From: JAISDD01 sp031553935
GTDB lineage: Bacteria > Bacillota > Syntrophomonadia > Syntrophomonadales > Syntrophomonadaceae
Assembly: GCA_031553935.1 (NCBI GenBank)
Contig: JAVBKS010000017.1
Coordinates: 1-40,311, forward strand
Reading direction: 5' to 3'
Length of the DNA stretch: 40,311 bases
The position numbers and the translations under genes are program-made. Below, in pieces: positions 33,190 through 40,311 of the stretch (the first letter of the stretch is position 1; each line of letters begins with the position of its first letter). The notes beneath the pieces are model-generated. The model was not told the origin of the DNA. It searched no databases and saw nothing but the letters and a program-made list of their open reading frames with translations.

Positions 33190-34548
33190 ATGGCATTTGA
33201 GGGCTTATCCTCAAGGCTGCAAGATGTTTTCAAGAAACTTCGCGGCAAGGGGAAAATTAATGAAGATGATGTAAAAGCCGCCATGCGTGAAGTTAGGTTA
33301 GCTTTATTAGAGGCTGATGTTAATTTTAAGGTCGTAAAGAGCTTTGTGGCGAAAGTCAGCGAAAGAGCAGTCGGCCAAGAAGTCATGCAGAGCTTGACCC
33401 CTGGTCAACAGATAGTTAAATTAGTATTTGATGAGCTTCAAGAACTGATGGGTGGCTTGGAGGCTAAACTTAATTTTTCATCGCAAAGTCCAAGTGTATT
33501 TTTAGCAATTGGTCTTCAAGGTGCTGGAAAAACTACGACAGTAGCGAAATTAAGCAAATTGCTGCTTAAACAGGGTAAAAGGCCGCTATTAGTAGCTTGT
33601 GATATATATCGTCCGGCAGCAATCAAACAATTGCAGGTTTTAGGTGAGCAAGTAGGGGTTCCGGTTTTCACCAAACCTGATGCATCTCCATTGGTGATTG
33701 CTAAGGAGGCAATAACTTTTGCCCGTGACAATAACCGGGATATAGTTATATTGGATACGGCTGGACGTTTGCATATTAACGAAGAACTAATGCAAGAGCT
33801 CAAGGATATAAGTGCAGCGGTAGTACCTGATGAGATATTGTTAGTTGTTGATGCCATGACAGGGCAGGATGCGGTTAATGTAGCCGAAAGTTTCAACAAT
33901 GAATTGGGAATCACCGGGGTAATTCTTACTAAGCTCGATGGCGACACCAGGGGAGGAGCGGCCTTATCTGTAAGGGCTGTTACCGGATGTCCTATAAAGT
34001 ATGCTGGAACTGGCGAAAAAATTGATGCATTAGAACCATTTTTTCCTGAGCGCATGGCCTCACGTATTTTGGGAATGGGCGATATTTTGAGCCTGGTTGA
34101 AAAAGCCCAAGCCAATATAGATGAAAAAAAAGCCCGCGAAATGGAAAAGAAAATCAGGCAGCAAGAATTCACCTTGCAGGACTTTCTCGAACAAATGCAG
34201 CAAGTGAGGGCAATGGGGCCTATCCAAGAACTTCTGGGCATGATTCCTGGCCTTGGAAAGCAGGCCAAAGCTATGCAGGACGAATTTGATGAGAAGGATA
34301 TCAAACGAATTGAGGCAATTATACAATCAATGACTTTCGCAGAAAGAAGAAATCCGTCGATTATTAATGGCAGCCGCAAAAAACGGATAGCGTTTGGCAG
34401 CGGCAGCAAAGTGCAGGATGTAAACCGCTTGTTAAAACAATTTGAAGAATCACGCAAACTAATGAAGCAGTTTGCCGATATGGGTGGCAAAAAGTCCAAA
34501 GGCAAAAAAGGCAAAATGCTGCCCCCTTTTAAGTTTCCGTTTAATTAG
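33190..34548 (+). CDS. ffh: Signal recognition particle protein Ffh
   Basis: The 452-residue SRP GTPase targets nascent membrane proteins to FtsY and the translocon. It has an N domain, a G domain with G1 GLQGAGKTT (108-116), DTAGRLH and TKLDGD, and a methionine-rich M domain (from about 300; FLEQMQQVRAMGPIQELLGMIPG) that binds 4.5S/6S RNA and signal peptides. GAGGGGGTG precedes the ATG. Full length. Confidence 0.97.
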   Translation: MAFEGLSSRLQDVFKKLRGKGKINEDDVKAAMREVRLALLEADVNFKVVKSFVAKVSERAVGQEVMQSLTPGQQIVKLVFDELQELMGGLEAKLNFSSQSPSVFLAIGLQGAGKTTTVAKLSKLLLKQGKRPLLVACDIYRPAAIKQLQVLGEQVGVPVFTKPDASPLVIAKEAITFARDNNRDIVILDTAGRLHINEELMQELKDISAAVVPDEILLVVDAMTGQDAVNVAESFNNELGITGVILTKLDGDTRGGAALSVRAVTGCPIKYAGTGEKIDALEPFFPERMASRILGMGDILSLVEKAQANIDEKKAREMEKKIRQQEFTLQDFLEQMQQVRAMGPIQELLGMIPGLGKQAKAMQDEFDEKDIKRIEAIIQSMTFAERRNPSIINGSRKKRIAFGSGSKVQDVNRLLKQFEESRKLMKQFADMGGKKSKGKKGKMLPPFKFPFN

Positions 34549-34600
34549 CTGTTAAATATATCAATTATTTAAATACAGAAAAGTATTAGGAGGAGTATAG

Positions 34601-34879
34601 ATGGCAACAAAAATTAGGCTAAAAAGAATGGGTGCAAAGAGAAGTCCATTTTATCGGGTAGTGGTAGCAGATTCTAAATCACCCCGCGATGGCAAGTTTA
34701 TTGAGGAAATTGGTTATTATAATCCCAACACTGATCCGGCTACCATTAAAATTGATGAAGAAAGGGCCTTGAAGTGGCTTTCACAGGGAGCTAAACCAAC
34801 TGACACAACAAAATCCCTATTAAGAAAGCAAGGGGTTCTTAGCAAGTTTGCCGAAACTCGCAAACAAATTGGGGACTAG
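34601..34879 (+). CDS. rpsP: 30S ribosomal protein S16
   Basis: 92 residues with the S16 signature IRLKRMGAKRSPFYRVVVADSK at the N-terminus and the YNPNTDP region. It is an early-assembly 30S protein. It begins behind AGGAGG and is followed by khpA after 12 bp. Confidence 0.97.
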   Translation: MATKIRLKRMGAKRSPFYRVVVADSKSPRDGKFIEEIGYYNPNTDPATIKIDEERALKWLSQGAKPTDTTKSLLRKQGVLSKFAETRKQIGD

Positions 34880-34891
34880 GAGTTGGTATAA

Positions 34892-35122
34892 GTGAAAGAA
34901 TTATTGGAATTCATTGCCAAATCATTGGTGGACGATCAAAGTGCAGTTGCAGTTACCGAGAGTATAGAAGAAAATAGTACAGTTCTTGAATTAAGGGTTG
35001 CAGCAGATGATATGGGCAAGGTTATTGGAAAACAAGGCAAAATTGCTAAGTCGATTAGATCTATTGTGAAAGCTGCTGGAGGCAAAGAAGGTAAAAAAGT
35101 TATCATTGAAATCGTTAAATAA
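34892..35122 (+). CDS. khpA: KH-domain RNA-binding protein KhpA
   Basis: 76 residues forming one KH domain with the GxxG loop in VIGKQGKIAKSIR. KhpA (YlqC) pairs with KhpB/EloR in Gram-positives and binds many RNAs, affecting cell division and elongation. It starts at GTG behind a GGAG that overlaps the rpsP stop. The rpsP-khpA-rimM order is typical of Bacillota. Confidence 0.94.
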   Translation: MKELLEFIAKSLVDDQSAVAVTESIEENSTVLELRVAADDMGKVIGKQGKIAKSIRSIVKAAGGKEGKKVIIEIVK

Positions 35123-35142
35123 TTATCTACTGGTGGTGCCTT

Positions 35143-35664
35143 ATGAATGACAATTATGTTTGTATAGGTGCAATAATAGGTACCCATGGAGTTAATGGCG
35201 AAGTTAAGGTTCTTCCCTTAACCGATTTCCCAGAACGCTTCAAGAAGTTGGAGCAGATGAAACTGGAAACCCCAACCGGGATTTTGAGTTTGACTGTTGA
35301 AAATGTGCGCTTAACTGCTAAAAGTATACTGGTAAAGTTTACGGAAATCGCTAGCAAAGAAGCAGCAGCCCAGCTGAAAAAATGCAGAATACTTGTAGAT
35401 GAACAAGATGTGTATCCTTTGCCGGAAGGTGTATATTATCATTTTCAACTCAAAGGTTTACGGGTATATGATAAAGAAATTGGCTATATAGGGGTGCTAA
35501 ATGACATCATTGAAACCGGCGCTAATGATGTTTATGTGCTTGATTCCCCCAAGTGGGGAGAGGTATTAATACCTGCAATCAAGCAAGTAATCAAAACTAT
35601 TGATCTGGACGAAGGAAGCATTTTGGTGGAGCTTTTGCCAGGGTTAATTGACGATAATTCTTAG
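35143..35664 (+). CDS. rimM: 16S rRNA processing/maturation protein RimM
   Basis: 173 residues: an N-terminal RimM beta-barrel (IGAIIGTHGVNGEVKVLPLTDFPERF) and a C-terminal PRC-barrel (YHFQLKGLRVY ... LIPAIKQVI). It binds S19 and helps mature the 30S head. GGTGGTG lies upstream; trmD follows after 21 bp. Confidence 0.95.
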   Translation: MNDNYVCIGAIIGTHGVNGEVKVLPLTDFPERFKKLEQMKLETPTGILSLTVENVRLTAKSILVKFTEIASKEAAAQLKKCRILVDEQDVYPLPEGVYYHFQLKGLRVYDKEIGYIGVLNDIIETGANDVYVLDSPKWGEVLIPAIKQVIKTIDLDEGSILVELLPGLIDDNS

Positions 35665-35685
35665 TAAATTCACAAGGAGAATTAG

Positions 35686-36420
35686 ATGCAAATTGATATC
35701 TTAACCCTTTTCCCGGAAATGTTTCCAAGCGTATTAAGTACCAGCATTCTAAAGCGGGCTCACGAAAAGGGGCTTATTTCTACCAACTTAGTCAACATCA
35801 GAGATTATGCAACTAATAAGCATGCGCAAGTTGATGATTACCCATATGGCGGCGGAGCCGGCATGCTGCTTAAGGTGGATATAGTTGGGGCAGCGATAAT
35901 GGATATTAAGCAGCCCGGCAGCCATGTGATTTATATGTCTCCGCAAGGAGAGACCTTGCGGCAAAAGAAGCTTGAGAAACTAATATCTAAACAACATTTA
36001 GTTATATTGTGCGGTCATTATGAGGGTATAGATGAAAGAATATTGTCTTATGTAGACGAGGAAATATCGATTGGTGATTATGTGCTAACCGGCGGAGAGA
36101 TCCCGGCAATGGTAATGATTGACGCTATAGTGCGCTTATTGCCCGGGGTGTTAGGACAGGAAGCATCTTCTGTGGAAGAGTCATTTACTTCATCTTTGCT
36201 TGAATACCCGCAGTATACGAGGCCGGCAGCTTTTGAAGATCAGGAGGTACCTGCTGTTTTGACCTCAGGTAATCATGAAGAAATTCGCTTGTGGAGAAAA
36301 AAACAAAGCTTGCTTAAGACATTGCTTAAACGCCCTGATCTGTTCCTTAAACGCAGCTTCTCGGCTGAAGAGAAAGGATTGCTGTTGGAATTACTATTTT
36401 CAGGAGAAAAAAATTGTTAA
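35686..36420 (+). CDS. trmD: tRNA (guanine-N1)-methyltransferase
   Basis: The 244-residue SPOUT enzyme makes m1G37 in tRNAs and prevents +1 frameshifts. It has the YGGGAGMLLK loop and the trefoil-knot SAM site (CGHYEGIDER ... GDYVLTGGE). AAGGAG precedes the ATG. Its last codons overlap the TTG start of the following methyltransferase by 7 bp. Confidence 0.97.
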   Translation: MQIDILTLFPEMFPSVLSTSILKRAHEKGLISTNLVNIRDYATNKHAQVDDYPYGGGAGMLLKVDIVGAAIMDIKQPGSHVIYMSPQGETLRQKKLEKLISKQHLVILCGHYEGIDERILSYVDEEISIGDYVLTGGEIPAMVMIDAIVRLLPGVLGQEASSVEESFTSSLLEYPQYTRPAAFEDQEVPAVLTSGNHEEIRLWRKKQSLLKTLLKRPDLFLKRSFSAEEKGLLLELLFSGEKNC

Positions 36421-37013
36421 GAAAATCTCGCTGTTATATCGCGCTGCTGCATTATCCAATGTATAACAAGCAAAAGAGTATTATTACTACATCGGTAACT
36501 AATTTAGATTTGCACGATATTTCGCGGGTGGCTAGAACCTATGAAGTAGAAGGTTTTTTCGTAGTGCATCCTTATGTACAGCAGCAAGAGTTGATAAATG
36601 AGATAATTAATTATTGGACGAAGGGTTATGGCGGCAAATACAATCCCGATCGACATGAAGCTTTTAAACGATTACAATTGGCATCATCATTAGATGAAGT
36701 TGATGGGATAATTAATGACCAATGCGGAAAAATGCCTTTGCATGTAGTTACGGATGCCAAAAGCCATGTTAATTCTATCAGCTACCTGGAATTAAAGAAA
36801 AAATTATGGGATGATGATAGACCATACCTGATACTATTTGGAACCGGATGGGGAATGGCAGATGAACTGATAAGTGGCAGTGATTATATATTGGAGCCGA
36901 TTGATGGAGTGGGCGATTACAATCATCTGTCGGTAAGAAGTGCAGTGGCAATTATTATTGACCGTTTGTTGGGTAATTATTGGTTTATAGACAAAGATGG
37001 CCTTGAGTGTTAA
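36414..37013 (+). CDS. SPOUT RNA methyltransferase (PF09936 type)
   Basis: A 199-residue protein whose C-terminus carries a SPOUT knot: LFGTGWGM (about 142-149) and PIDGVGDYNHLSVRSAVAIIIDRL (about 162-185). The N-terminal YIALLHYPMYNK is typical of this group, which is found between trmD and rplS in Clostridia. The substrate RNA is not known to me. Translation starts at TTG 36414 with CAGGAG seven bases upstream, inside trmD, so the two are coupled. Confidence 0.87.
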   Translation: MLRKSRCYIALLHYPMYNKQKSIITTSVTNLDLHDISRVARTYEVEGFFVVHPYVQQQELINEIINYWTKGYGGKYNPDRHEAFKRLQLASSLDEVDGIINDQCGKMPLHVVTDAKSHVNSISYLELKKKLWDDDRPYLILFGTGWGMADELISGSDYILEPIDGVGDYNHLSVRSAVAIIIDRLLGNYWFIDKDGLEC

Positions 37014-37051
37014 TCAAGTGTGTGGTAACATTAAAATGTTCTGTGCTAATA

Positions 37052-37086
37052 GATGGTCCGCTACATTTTTGTAATGTATGAACATC
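37052..37086 (+). ncRNA. Probable L19 ribosomal-protein leader
   Basis: GATG (37052-37055) pairs with CATC (37083-37086) around a GTCCGCT word and an inner hairpin TACATT/AATGTA (37062-37078). Another hairpin, AACATT-aa-AATGTT, lies at 37027-37040. Size, position 20 bp before rplS and the CCGCT element fit the L19 leader known in Bacillota, by memory. It would let L19 repress its own synthesis. Confidence 0.5.
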
Positions 37087-37106
37087 ACATTGAAAGGGGA
37101 AAAATC

Positions 37107-37457
37107 ATGCAAGACATAATAAGATCAATAGAAAAAGATTATCTTAAGGATGATCTGCCGAATTTTGGACCTGGTGATACTGTGAAAGTTCATGTCCGGG
37201 TTATTGAAGGCGCCAGAGAGAGAATTCAGATTTATGAGGGAACAGTATTAAAAATAAGAGGAGCGGGGCTCTCCAGAACCTTTACCGTAAGACGTATTAC
37301 TTATGGAGTTGCGGTGGAAAGAACTTTTCCCATACATTCACCGCGTATTGCTAAGATCGAAGTTACTAGAAGAGGTAAAGTCAGAAGAGCAAGGTTATAC
37401 TATTTACGCGGCCTAACCGGCAAAAAGGCTCGGGTTAAGGAAAAGAGCCGTTATTAG
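37107..37457 (+). CDS. rplS: 50S ribosomal protein L19
   Basis: 116 residues: QDIIRSIEKDYLKDDLPNFGPGDTV at the N-terminus, the RIQIYEGTVLKIRG core and the basic end KARVKEKSRY. It lies at the 30S-50S interface. The start at 37107 has AAAGGGG upstream and matches the family start; 18 additional in-frame codons upstream run through the leader and are discounted. Confidence 0.97.
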   Translation: MQDIIRSIEKDYLKDDLPNFGPGDTVKVHVRVIEGARERIQIYEGTVLKIRGAGLSRTFTVRRITYGVAVERTFPIHSPRIAKIEVTRRGKVRRARLYYLRGLTGKKARVKEKSRY

Positions 37458-37471
37458 TCGAAAATGATCTT

Positions 37472-37498
37472 GAGAACGCCTTATAGGGGTTCTCTTTT
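37472..37498 (+). terminator. Terminator or attenuator after rplS
   Basis: GAGAACGCC-ttata-GGGGTTCTC (one mismatch) followed by TTTT. It lies only 10 bp before the RBS of rbgA, so it may lower rather than abolish read-through into that gene. Confidence 0.7.
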
Positions 37499-37518
37499 AC
37501 TTTATATGAGGTGAATTG

Positions 37519-38355
37519 ATGTCAATCAATTGGTTTCCTGGACATATGGTTCGCGCGCGCCGCGAAATTGAAGAAAATCTAAAACTAGTCGATATAGTTT
37601 TAGTATTGCTTGATGCCCGTGCGCCTTTTTCTTGCCGTAATCAAATGTTAGAAAACATGCTGGCAAGAAAAACCTGTATATATATTTTGAATAAAAGCGA
37701 TCTCGCTGACAAGAATAGGACAGCAAATAGTCTGAAACAGCTAAATACTCTGAACCGAAAAGCGTTACCCTTGGATTCTTTAAGCGGTGAGGGTCTTAAC
37801 CTGATCATCAAGAGTATCAAATCAGTTTATGCTGAAAAAGCGCAGATTAGCCTGGATAAAGGCCGCAGATTGAGAGCACCCCGGCTTATGGTAGTAGGAG
37901 TTCCTAATATAGGCAAATCAACTTTTCTAAACCGACTTGTTGGCAAAAAAACGGCAGCTACCGGCCCGCGCCCCGGAGTAACCAAAGGAAAACAGTGGGT
38001 AAGAATACGGGAAGACATGGATGTATTAGATACTCCCGGAATAATGTGGCCGAAAATTGAGAGCATAGAACAAGGGTTCAAGCTAGCTCTTCTTGATATA
38101 GTAGGAGAAAATGCTTATGATAATTACGAGGTAGCCCTATATCTGATCACATTTCTTAAAAAGACTTATCCCCATGTTCTAAGCAGCAGATACAAAATCA
38201 ATGATCAAGATTTATCAGTTGAGCTGACTTTAGAAGAAATAGCTGCCAAGAGAGGCTATATTAATGCAGGCGGAATTGCAGATATTGATAAAGCAGCCGT
38301 GATTCTATTACAAGAGTTTCGCACTGGCAAACTAGGCCGAGTTAGCTTGGAGTAG
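37519..38355 (+). CDS. rbgA: Ribosome biogenesis GTPase RbgA (YlqF)
   Basis: A 278-residue circularly permuted GTPase: G4 NKSD (58-61) precedes G1 GVPNIGKS (127-134) and G3 DTPG (171-174). The N-terminal INWFPGHMVRARREI is diagnostic, and a C-terminal ANTAR-like domain follows. RbgA is needed for a late step of 50S assembly. GAGGTG lies before ATG 37519; a TTG one codon earlier is less likely. No RNase HII gene follows, unlike the common ylqF-rnhB order. Confidence 0.95.
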   Translation: MSINWFPGHMVRARREIEENLKLVDIVLVLLDARAPFSCRNQMLENMLARKTCIYILNKSDLADKNRTANSLKQLNTLNRKALPLDSLSGEGLNLIIKSIKSVYAEKAQISLDKGRRLRAPRLMVVGVPNIGKSTFLNRLVGKKTAATGPRPGVTKGKQWVRIREDMDVLDTPGIMWPKIESIEQGFKLALLDIVGENAYDNYEVALYLITFLKKTYPHVLSSRYKINDQDLSVELTLEEIAAKRGYINAGGIADIDKAAVILLQEFRTGKLGRVSLE

Positions 38356-38384
38356 CTGTGGTCAATTAGTGTGAATTGAAAACC

Positions 38385-39083
38385 TCAGCCGAGCAAGCCG
38401 AAAAAAGTTAGTAATACTGCCCAAAAGACAGTAAATAAGCCCGTCATCGCTATTGAAATGCTTGATAATGCTCCTTGAACATCACCCATTTCCATAGCTT
38501 TGGTTGTGCCCAAGGCATGAGAACTCGAACCTATTGCAATTCCCTGAGCGATGGGATCTTTGATTTTGAGCACTCTACATAGACTTGCCGAAAAAGTTGC
38601 TCCAAATAATCCGGTTAAAATGATCATCAATACAGTGATTGCAGGAATTCCGCCAAGGTATATTGATAATTCGATACCCATGGGTGTTGTAATCGATTTA
38701 GGCAGCAGGGAAGCAGTTAAGATCCAATTCATATTGAATAGCTTTGCCAATGCAAAAACGCTCAGCAGTCCAGTGAGTGAGCCTGCCATACATCCGATTA
38801 ATACCGGCAATATATTTCGGGTTAATTTGGGGAGCTGTTCATACATAGGTATGGCCAAAACTGCCGTTACCGGAGCTAAGAAGAGATTGATAATGTCTCC
38901 TCCGGCTTTTAAGTGGGAGTAATCTAATGGAGTAAAAATGATAACAGAAATCAAGAAAAGCACCGCAATAAGCAGGGGATTCAAAAATGGATAAGGCCAT
39001 TTTTGATAAACTTTAGCACCGAAATGATAAGTCATCACAAAGACAGTTAGTCCAAAGAGAGGCGAACTAAATACTGTTTCCAC
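38385..39083 (-). CDS. lrgB: LrgB/CidB-family membrane protein
   Basis: A 232-residue, strongly hydrophobic protein of the LrgB family with SHALGTTKAMEMGDVQGALSS near the C-terminus (about 188-208). With LrgA it forms a holin-like or carrier pair; Bacillus relatives move pyruvate and the plant relative moves glycolate/glycerate. GTG start with AGGAGG upstream, overlapping lrgA by 17 bp. It converges with rbgA. Confidence 0.9.
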   Translation of the reverse strand: METVFSSPLFGLTVFVMTYHFGAKVYQKWPYPFLNPLLIAVLFLISVIIFTPLDYSHLKAGGDIINLFLAPVTAVLAIPMYEQLPKLTRNILPVLIGCMAGSLTGLLSVFALAKLFNMNWILTASLLPKSITTPMGIELSIYLGGIPAITVLMIILTGLFGATFSASLCRVLKIKDPIAQGIAIGSSSHALGTTKAMEMGDVQGALSSISIAMTGLFTVFWAVLLTFFGLLG

Positions 39084-39444
39084 GTTTTATCCTCCTCTTA
39101 GCTTGTAACCCAACTATGAATTGTGTAGTCCACCCGGTGACTGCTAGGGTAATAATTGTTGATATTACGGCGATTAGTAGCAAATCTAGAATTTGACTGC
39201 TTACTATTGCATAAGTCTCAACGATCCCGGTAGTGACAGCTATGAAGAAAAAAGGCATGTTTCTTAAGAGAAACCAAGCAATATTTTGTATTCGTTCGAT
39301 TTTCAGCAGACGAAATGCAAGAAAGAAAAACAACAATAGCATCGACAAAATATTACCCGGAATAAACGGCAGCCACCAACTGGAAATGAAATTACCGGCC
39401 AGGCAGAACATTAATATGATTGCTAACTCTAACAAATAGGGCAA
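39067..39444 (-). CDS. lrgA: LrgA/CidA-family holin-like protein
   Basis: 125 residues with four membrane helices and the family motif LPFIPGNILSMLLLF (about 25-39). It is the small partner of LrgB. It starts at TTG 39444 behind AAGGTGAT; no better start exists. A pyruvate-related carrier role would fit the nearby PPDK cluster only loosely. Confidence 0.88.
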   Translation of the reverse strand: MPYLLELAIILMFCLAGNFISSWWLPFIPGNILSMLLLFFFLAFRLLKIERIQNIAWFLLRNMPFFFIAVTTGIVETYAIVSSQILDLLLIAVISTIITLAVTGWTTQFIVGLQAKRRIKRGNSI

Positions 39445-39468
39445 ATTATCACCTTCGAAATAAAATCA

Positions 39469-39477
39469 ATTATAACA
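39469..39477 (-). promoter_or_regulatory. Extended -10 promoter for lrgAB
   Basis: On the minus strand TGTTATAAT, a perfect extended -10, lies about 25 bp before the TTG start; no clear -35 is present. The remaining divergent gap up to the LRR gene holds no further gene that I can see. Confidence 0.5.
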
Positions 39478-39669
39478 TTTTGAGTTTATAAAGAGCGAAA
39501 AAAATGTCATTATCCAAATTTTCATTTAATTCGTTTTCGGCATGCTCGTCAGGATACTAAAGTCCTATTTAGATTTACTAACTTTTGACCCAAAGAGGTA
39601 AATTCATTACTATAAAAATGAAATAAATAAGGCTTAGATTTTGAGCCGGAAACTAATAGAACATAAATA

Positions 39670-39698
39670 TTGCGCTTTGCATAAGACCGTTGTATAAT
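39670..39698 (+). promoter_or_regulatory. Promoter of the LRR protein gene
   Basis: TTGCGC (39670-39675), 17 bp, TATAAT (39693-39698), followed by AAGGAGG and the ATG at 39728. Confidence 0.75.
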
Positions 39699-39727
39699 TT
39701 AACAAAAAAGTATAAGGAGGAAAAATT

Positions 39728-40311
39728 ATGCAACGTAAACTATTAGCATTGGCAGCGGCTTTTGTCTTTTGGGTAGGACTTATGTCGCTGTTGACAGCGC
39801 AAACAGTTTATGCCAATCCCGCAGATTTTACTTTCAACCCAGCTTCTGGAACTATTACTAAGTATGTTGGCAGCGAAGCAGACCTAGTAATCCCAGACCA
39901 AATCGGCGGTGTGAACGTAACCGCCATCGGTACTAGTGCTTTCGAAAACAATATGAATCTGGTAAATGTTACAGTACCTGACACGGTAACAACTTTTGCT
40001 AATAGAGCATTTTTCAATTGCCCAAATCTTACCAGTATTAATATTCCCTCGGGAGTTACAAGTCTCGGTACCAGTGCATTCTATGGCTGTAAACAGCTAA
40101 GCAGTGTAATAAACATTCCGGCAGGGGTTACAGTTATAGCCGATTCTGCTTTTAACGGATGTAGCTCTATAACTACCGTAAACCTTCATAATAGTATTAC
40201 CGCCATTAATTATACTGCTTTCTATGGCTGCACCAGTATTACAAGTATAACAATTCCTGGCAGTGTTACTGCCATTGCCTCTAATGCTTTTGGCGTTAGG
40301 AACGCCAATTT
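39728..40311 (+). CDS. Secreted BspA-type leucine-rich-repeat protein (partial, cut by window end)
   Basis: The frame opens at ATG 39728 behind AAGGAGG and runs without a stop to the end, giving 194 codons. A signal peptide (about 1-30, cleavage near VYA-NP) is followed by LRR_5 repeats of 23 residues. Each has the pattern VTxIxxxAFxGCxxLTSIxIPxx; at least five are complete, and one has an extra residue. Such proteins are exported and often cell-wall attached or adhesive. The C-terminal anchoring part lies beyond the window. Confidence 0.9.
   Translation, partial: MQRKLLALAAAFVFWVGLMSLLTAQTVYANPADFTFNPASGTITKYVGSEADLVIPDQIGGVNVTAIGTSAFENNMNLVNVTVPDTVTTFANRAFFNCPNLTSINIPSGVTSLGTSAFYGCKQLSSVINIPAGVTVIADSAFNGCSSITTVNLHNSITAINYTAFYGCTSITSITIPGSVTAIASNAFGVRNAN

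Noticed and set aside
33516..34514. 332-codon antisense frame over ffh
   Set aside because: Ffh is unambiguous on the plus strand; the antisense product is serine/cysteine-rich nonsense typical of shadows.
1..40311. CRISPR array, transposase or prophage genes
   Set aside because: No regularly spaced short repeats, transposase, integrase or phage structural genes were seen in the window.

Overview
This window looks like chromosome from a low-to-moderate GC, probably anaerobic member of the Bacillota (Clostridia-like). The evidence is gene order and family types. recO, glyQS, ccpN, yqfL, dnaG and rpoD occur in the order known from Bacillus, with other genes inserted between them. A ylxM-ffh-rpsP-khpA-rimM-trmD-rplS-rbgA block follows. 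A T-box controls glyQS, glycyl-tRNA synthetase is of the two-subunit type, pyruvate phosphate dikinase sits beside its regulator, and RBSs are strong AGGAGG types. TTG and GTG starts are frequent. I cannot name the genus.

Region 1 (1-795) is non-coding repeat DNA: two direct copies of a ~300 bp element, 484 bp apart, separated by a chain of GC-rich hairpins. Region 2 (796-5760, minus strand) is a five-gene operon: an Ig-like surface-anchored protein, a BtuC/FecD permease, its ATPase, a lipoprotein binding protein, and a protein resembling the N-terminal part of archaeal TiaS. It is preceded by a promoter and a ~190 nt leader. The leader can form a closing stem, a competing antiterminator and an intrinsic terminator just before the first RBS, so it reads as an OFF-type riboswitch whose class I cannot assign. 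This is the most interesting signal in the window.

Region 3 (6137-14974) holds an acyl-CoA dehydrogenase, recO, a MacB-like three-gene exporter, an unusual CheX-receiver fusion and a CNNM/CorC-type protein. Region 4 (15025-22516) is T-box-glyQ-glyS followed by ccpN-yqfL-ppdK, which places a gluconeogenesis-type repressor and the PPDK kinase/phosphorylase directly upstream of PPDK. Region 5 (22526-25608) carries a ferritin, then on the minus strand a FIST-like protein with a small partner and a possible tiny membrane ORF, then an iron-sulfur flavoprotein.

Region 6 (25800-30267) is dgt, dnaG and rpoD, followed by four tRNA genes (Asn; Met-or-Ile2 with CAT anticodon; Glu; Val) in two transcription units. 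Region 7 (30364-38355) holds rmuC, a secreted protein of unknown function, and the ffh/ribosomal-protein/tRNA-modification block with a probable L19 leader before rplS. Region 8 (38385-40311) has lrgAB on the minus strand and, divergently, a secreted BspA-type leucine-rich-repeat protein cut by the window end.

Most of the window is conserved housekeeping. The accessory parts are the repeats, the riboswitch-ABC operon, the exporter, the CheX-receiver protein, the FIST-like locus and the LRR protein.
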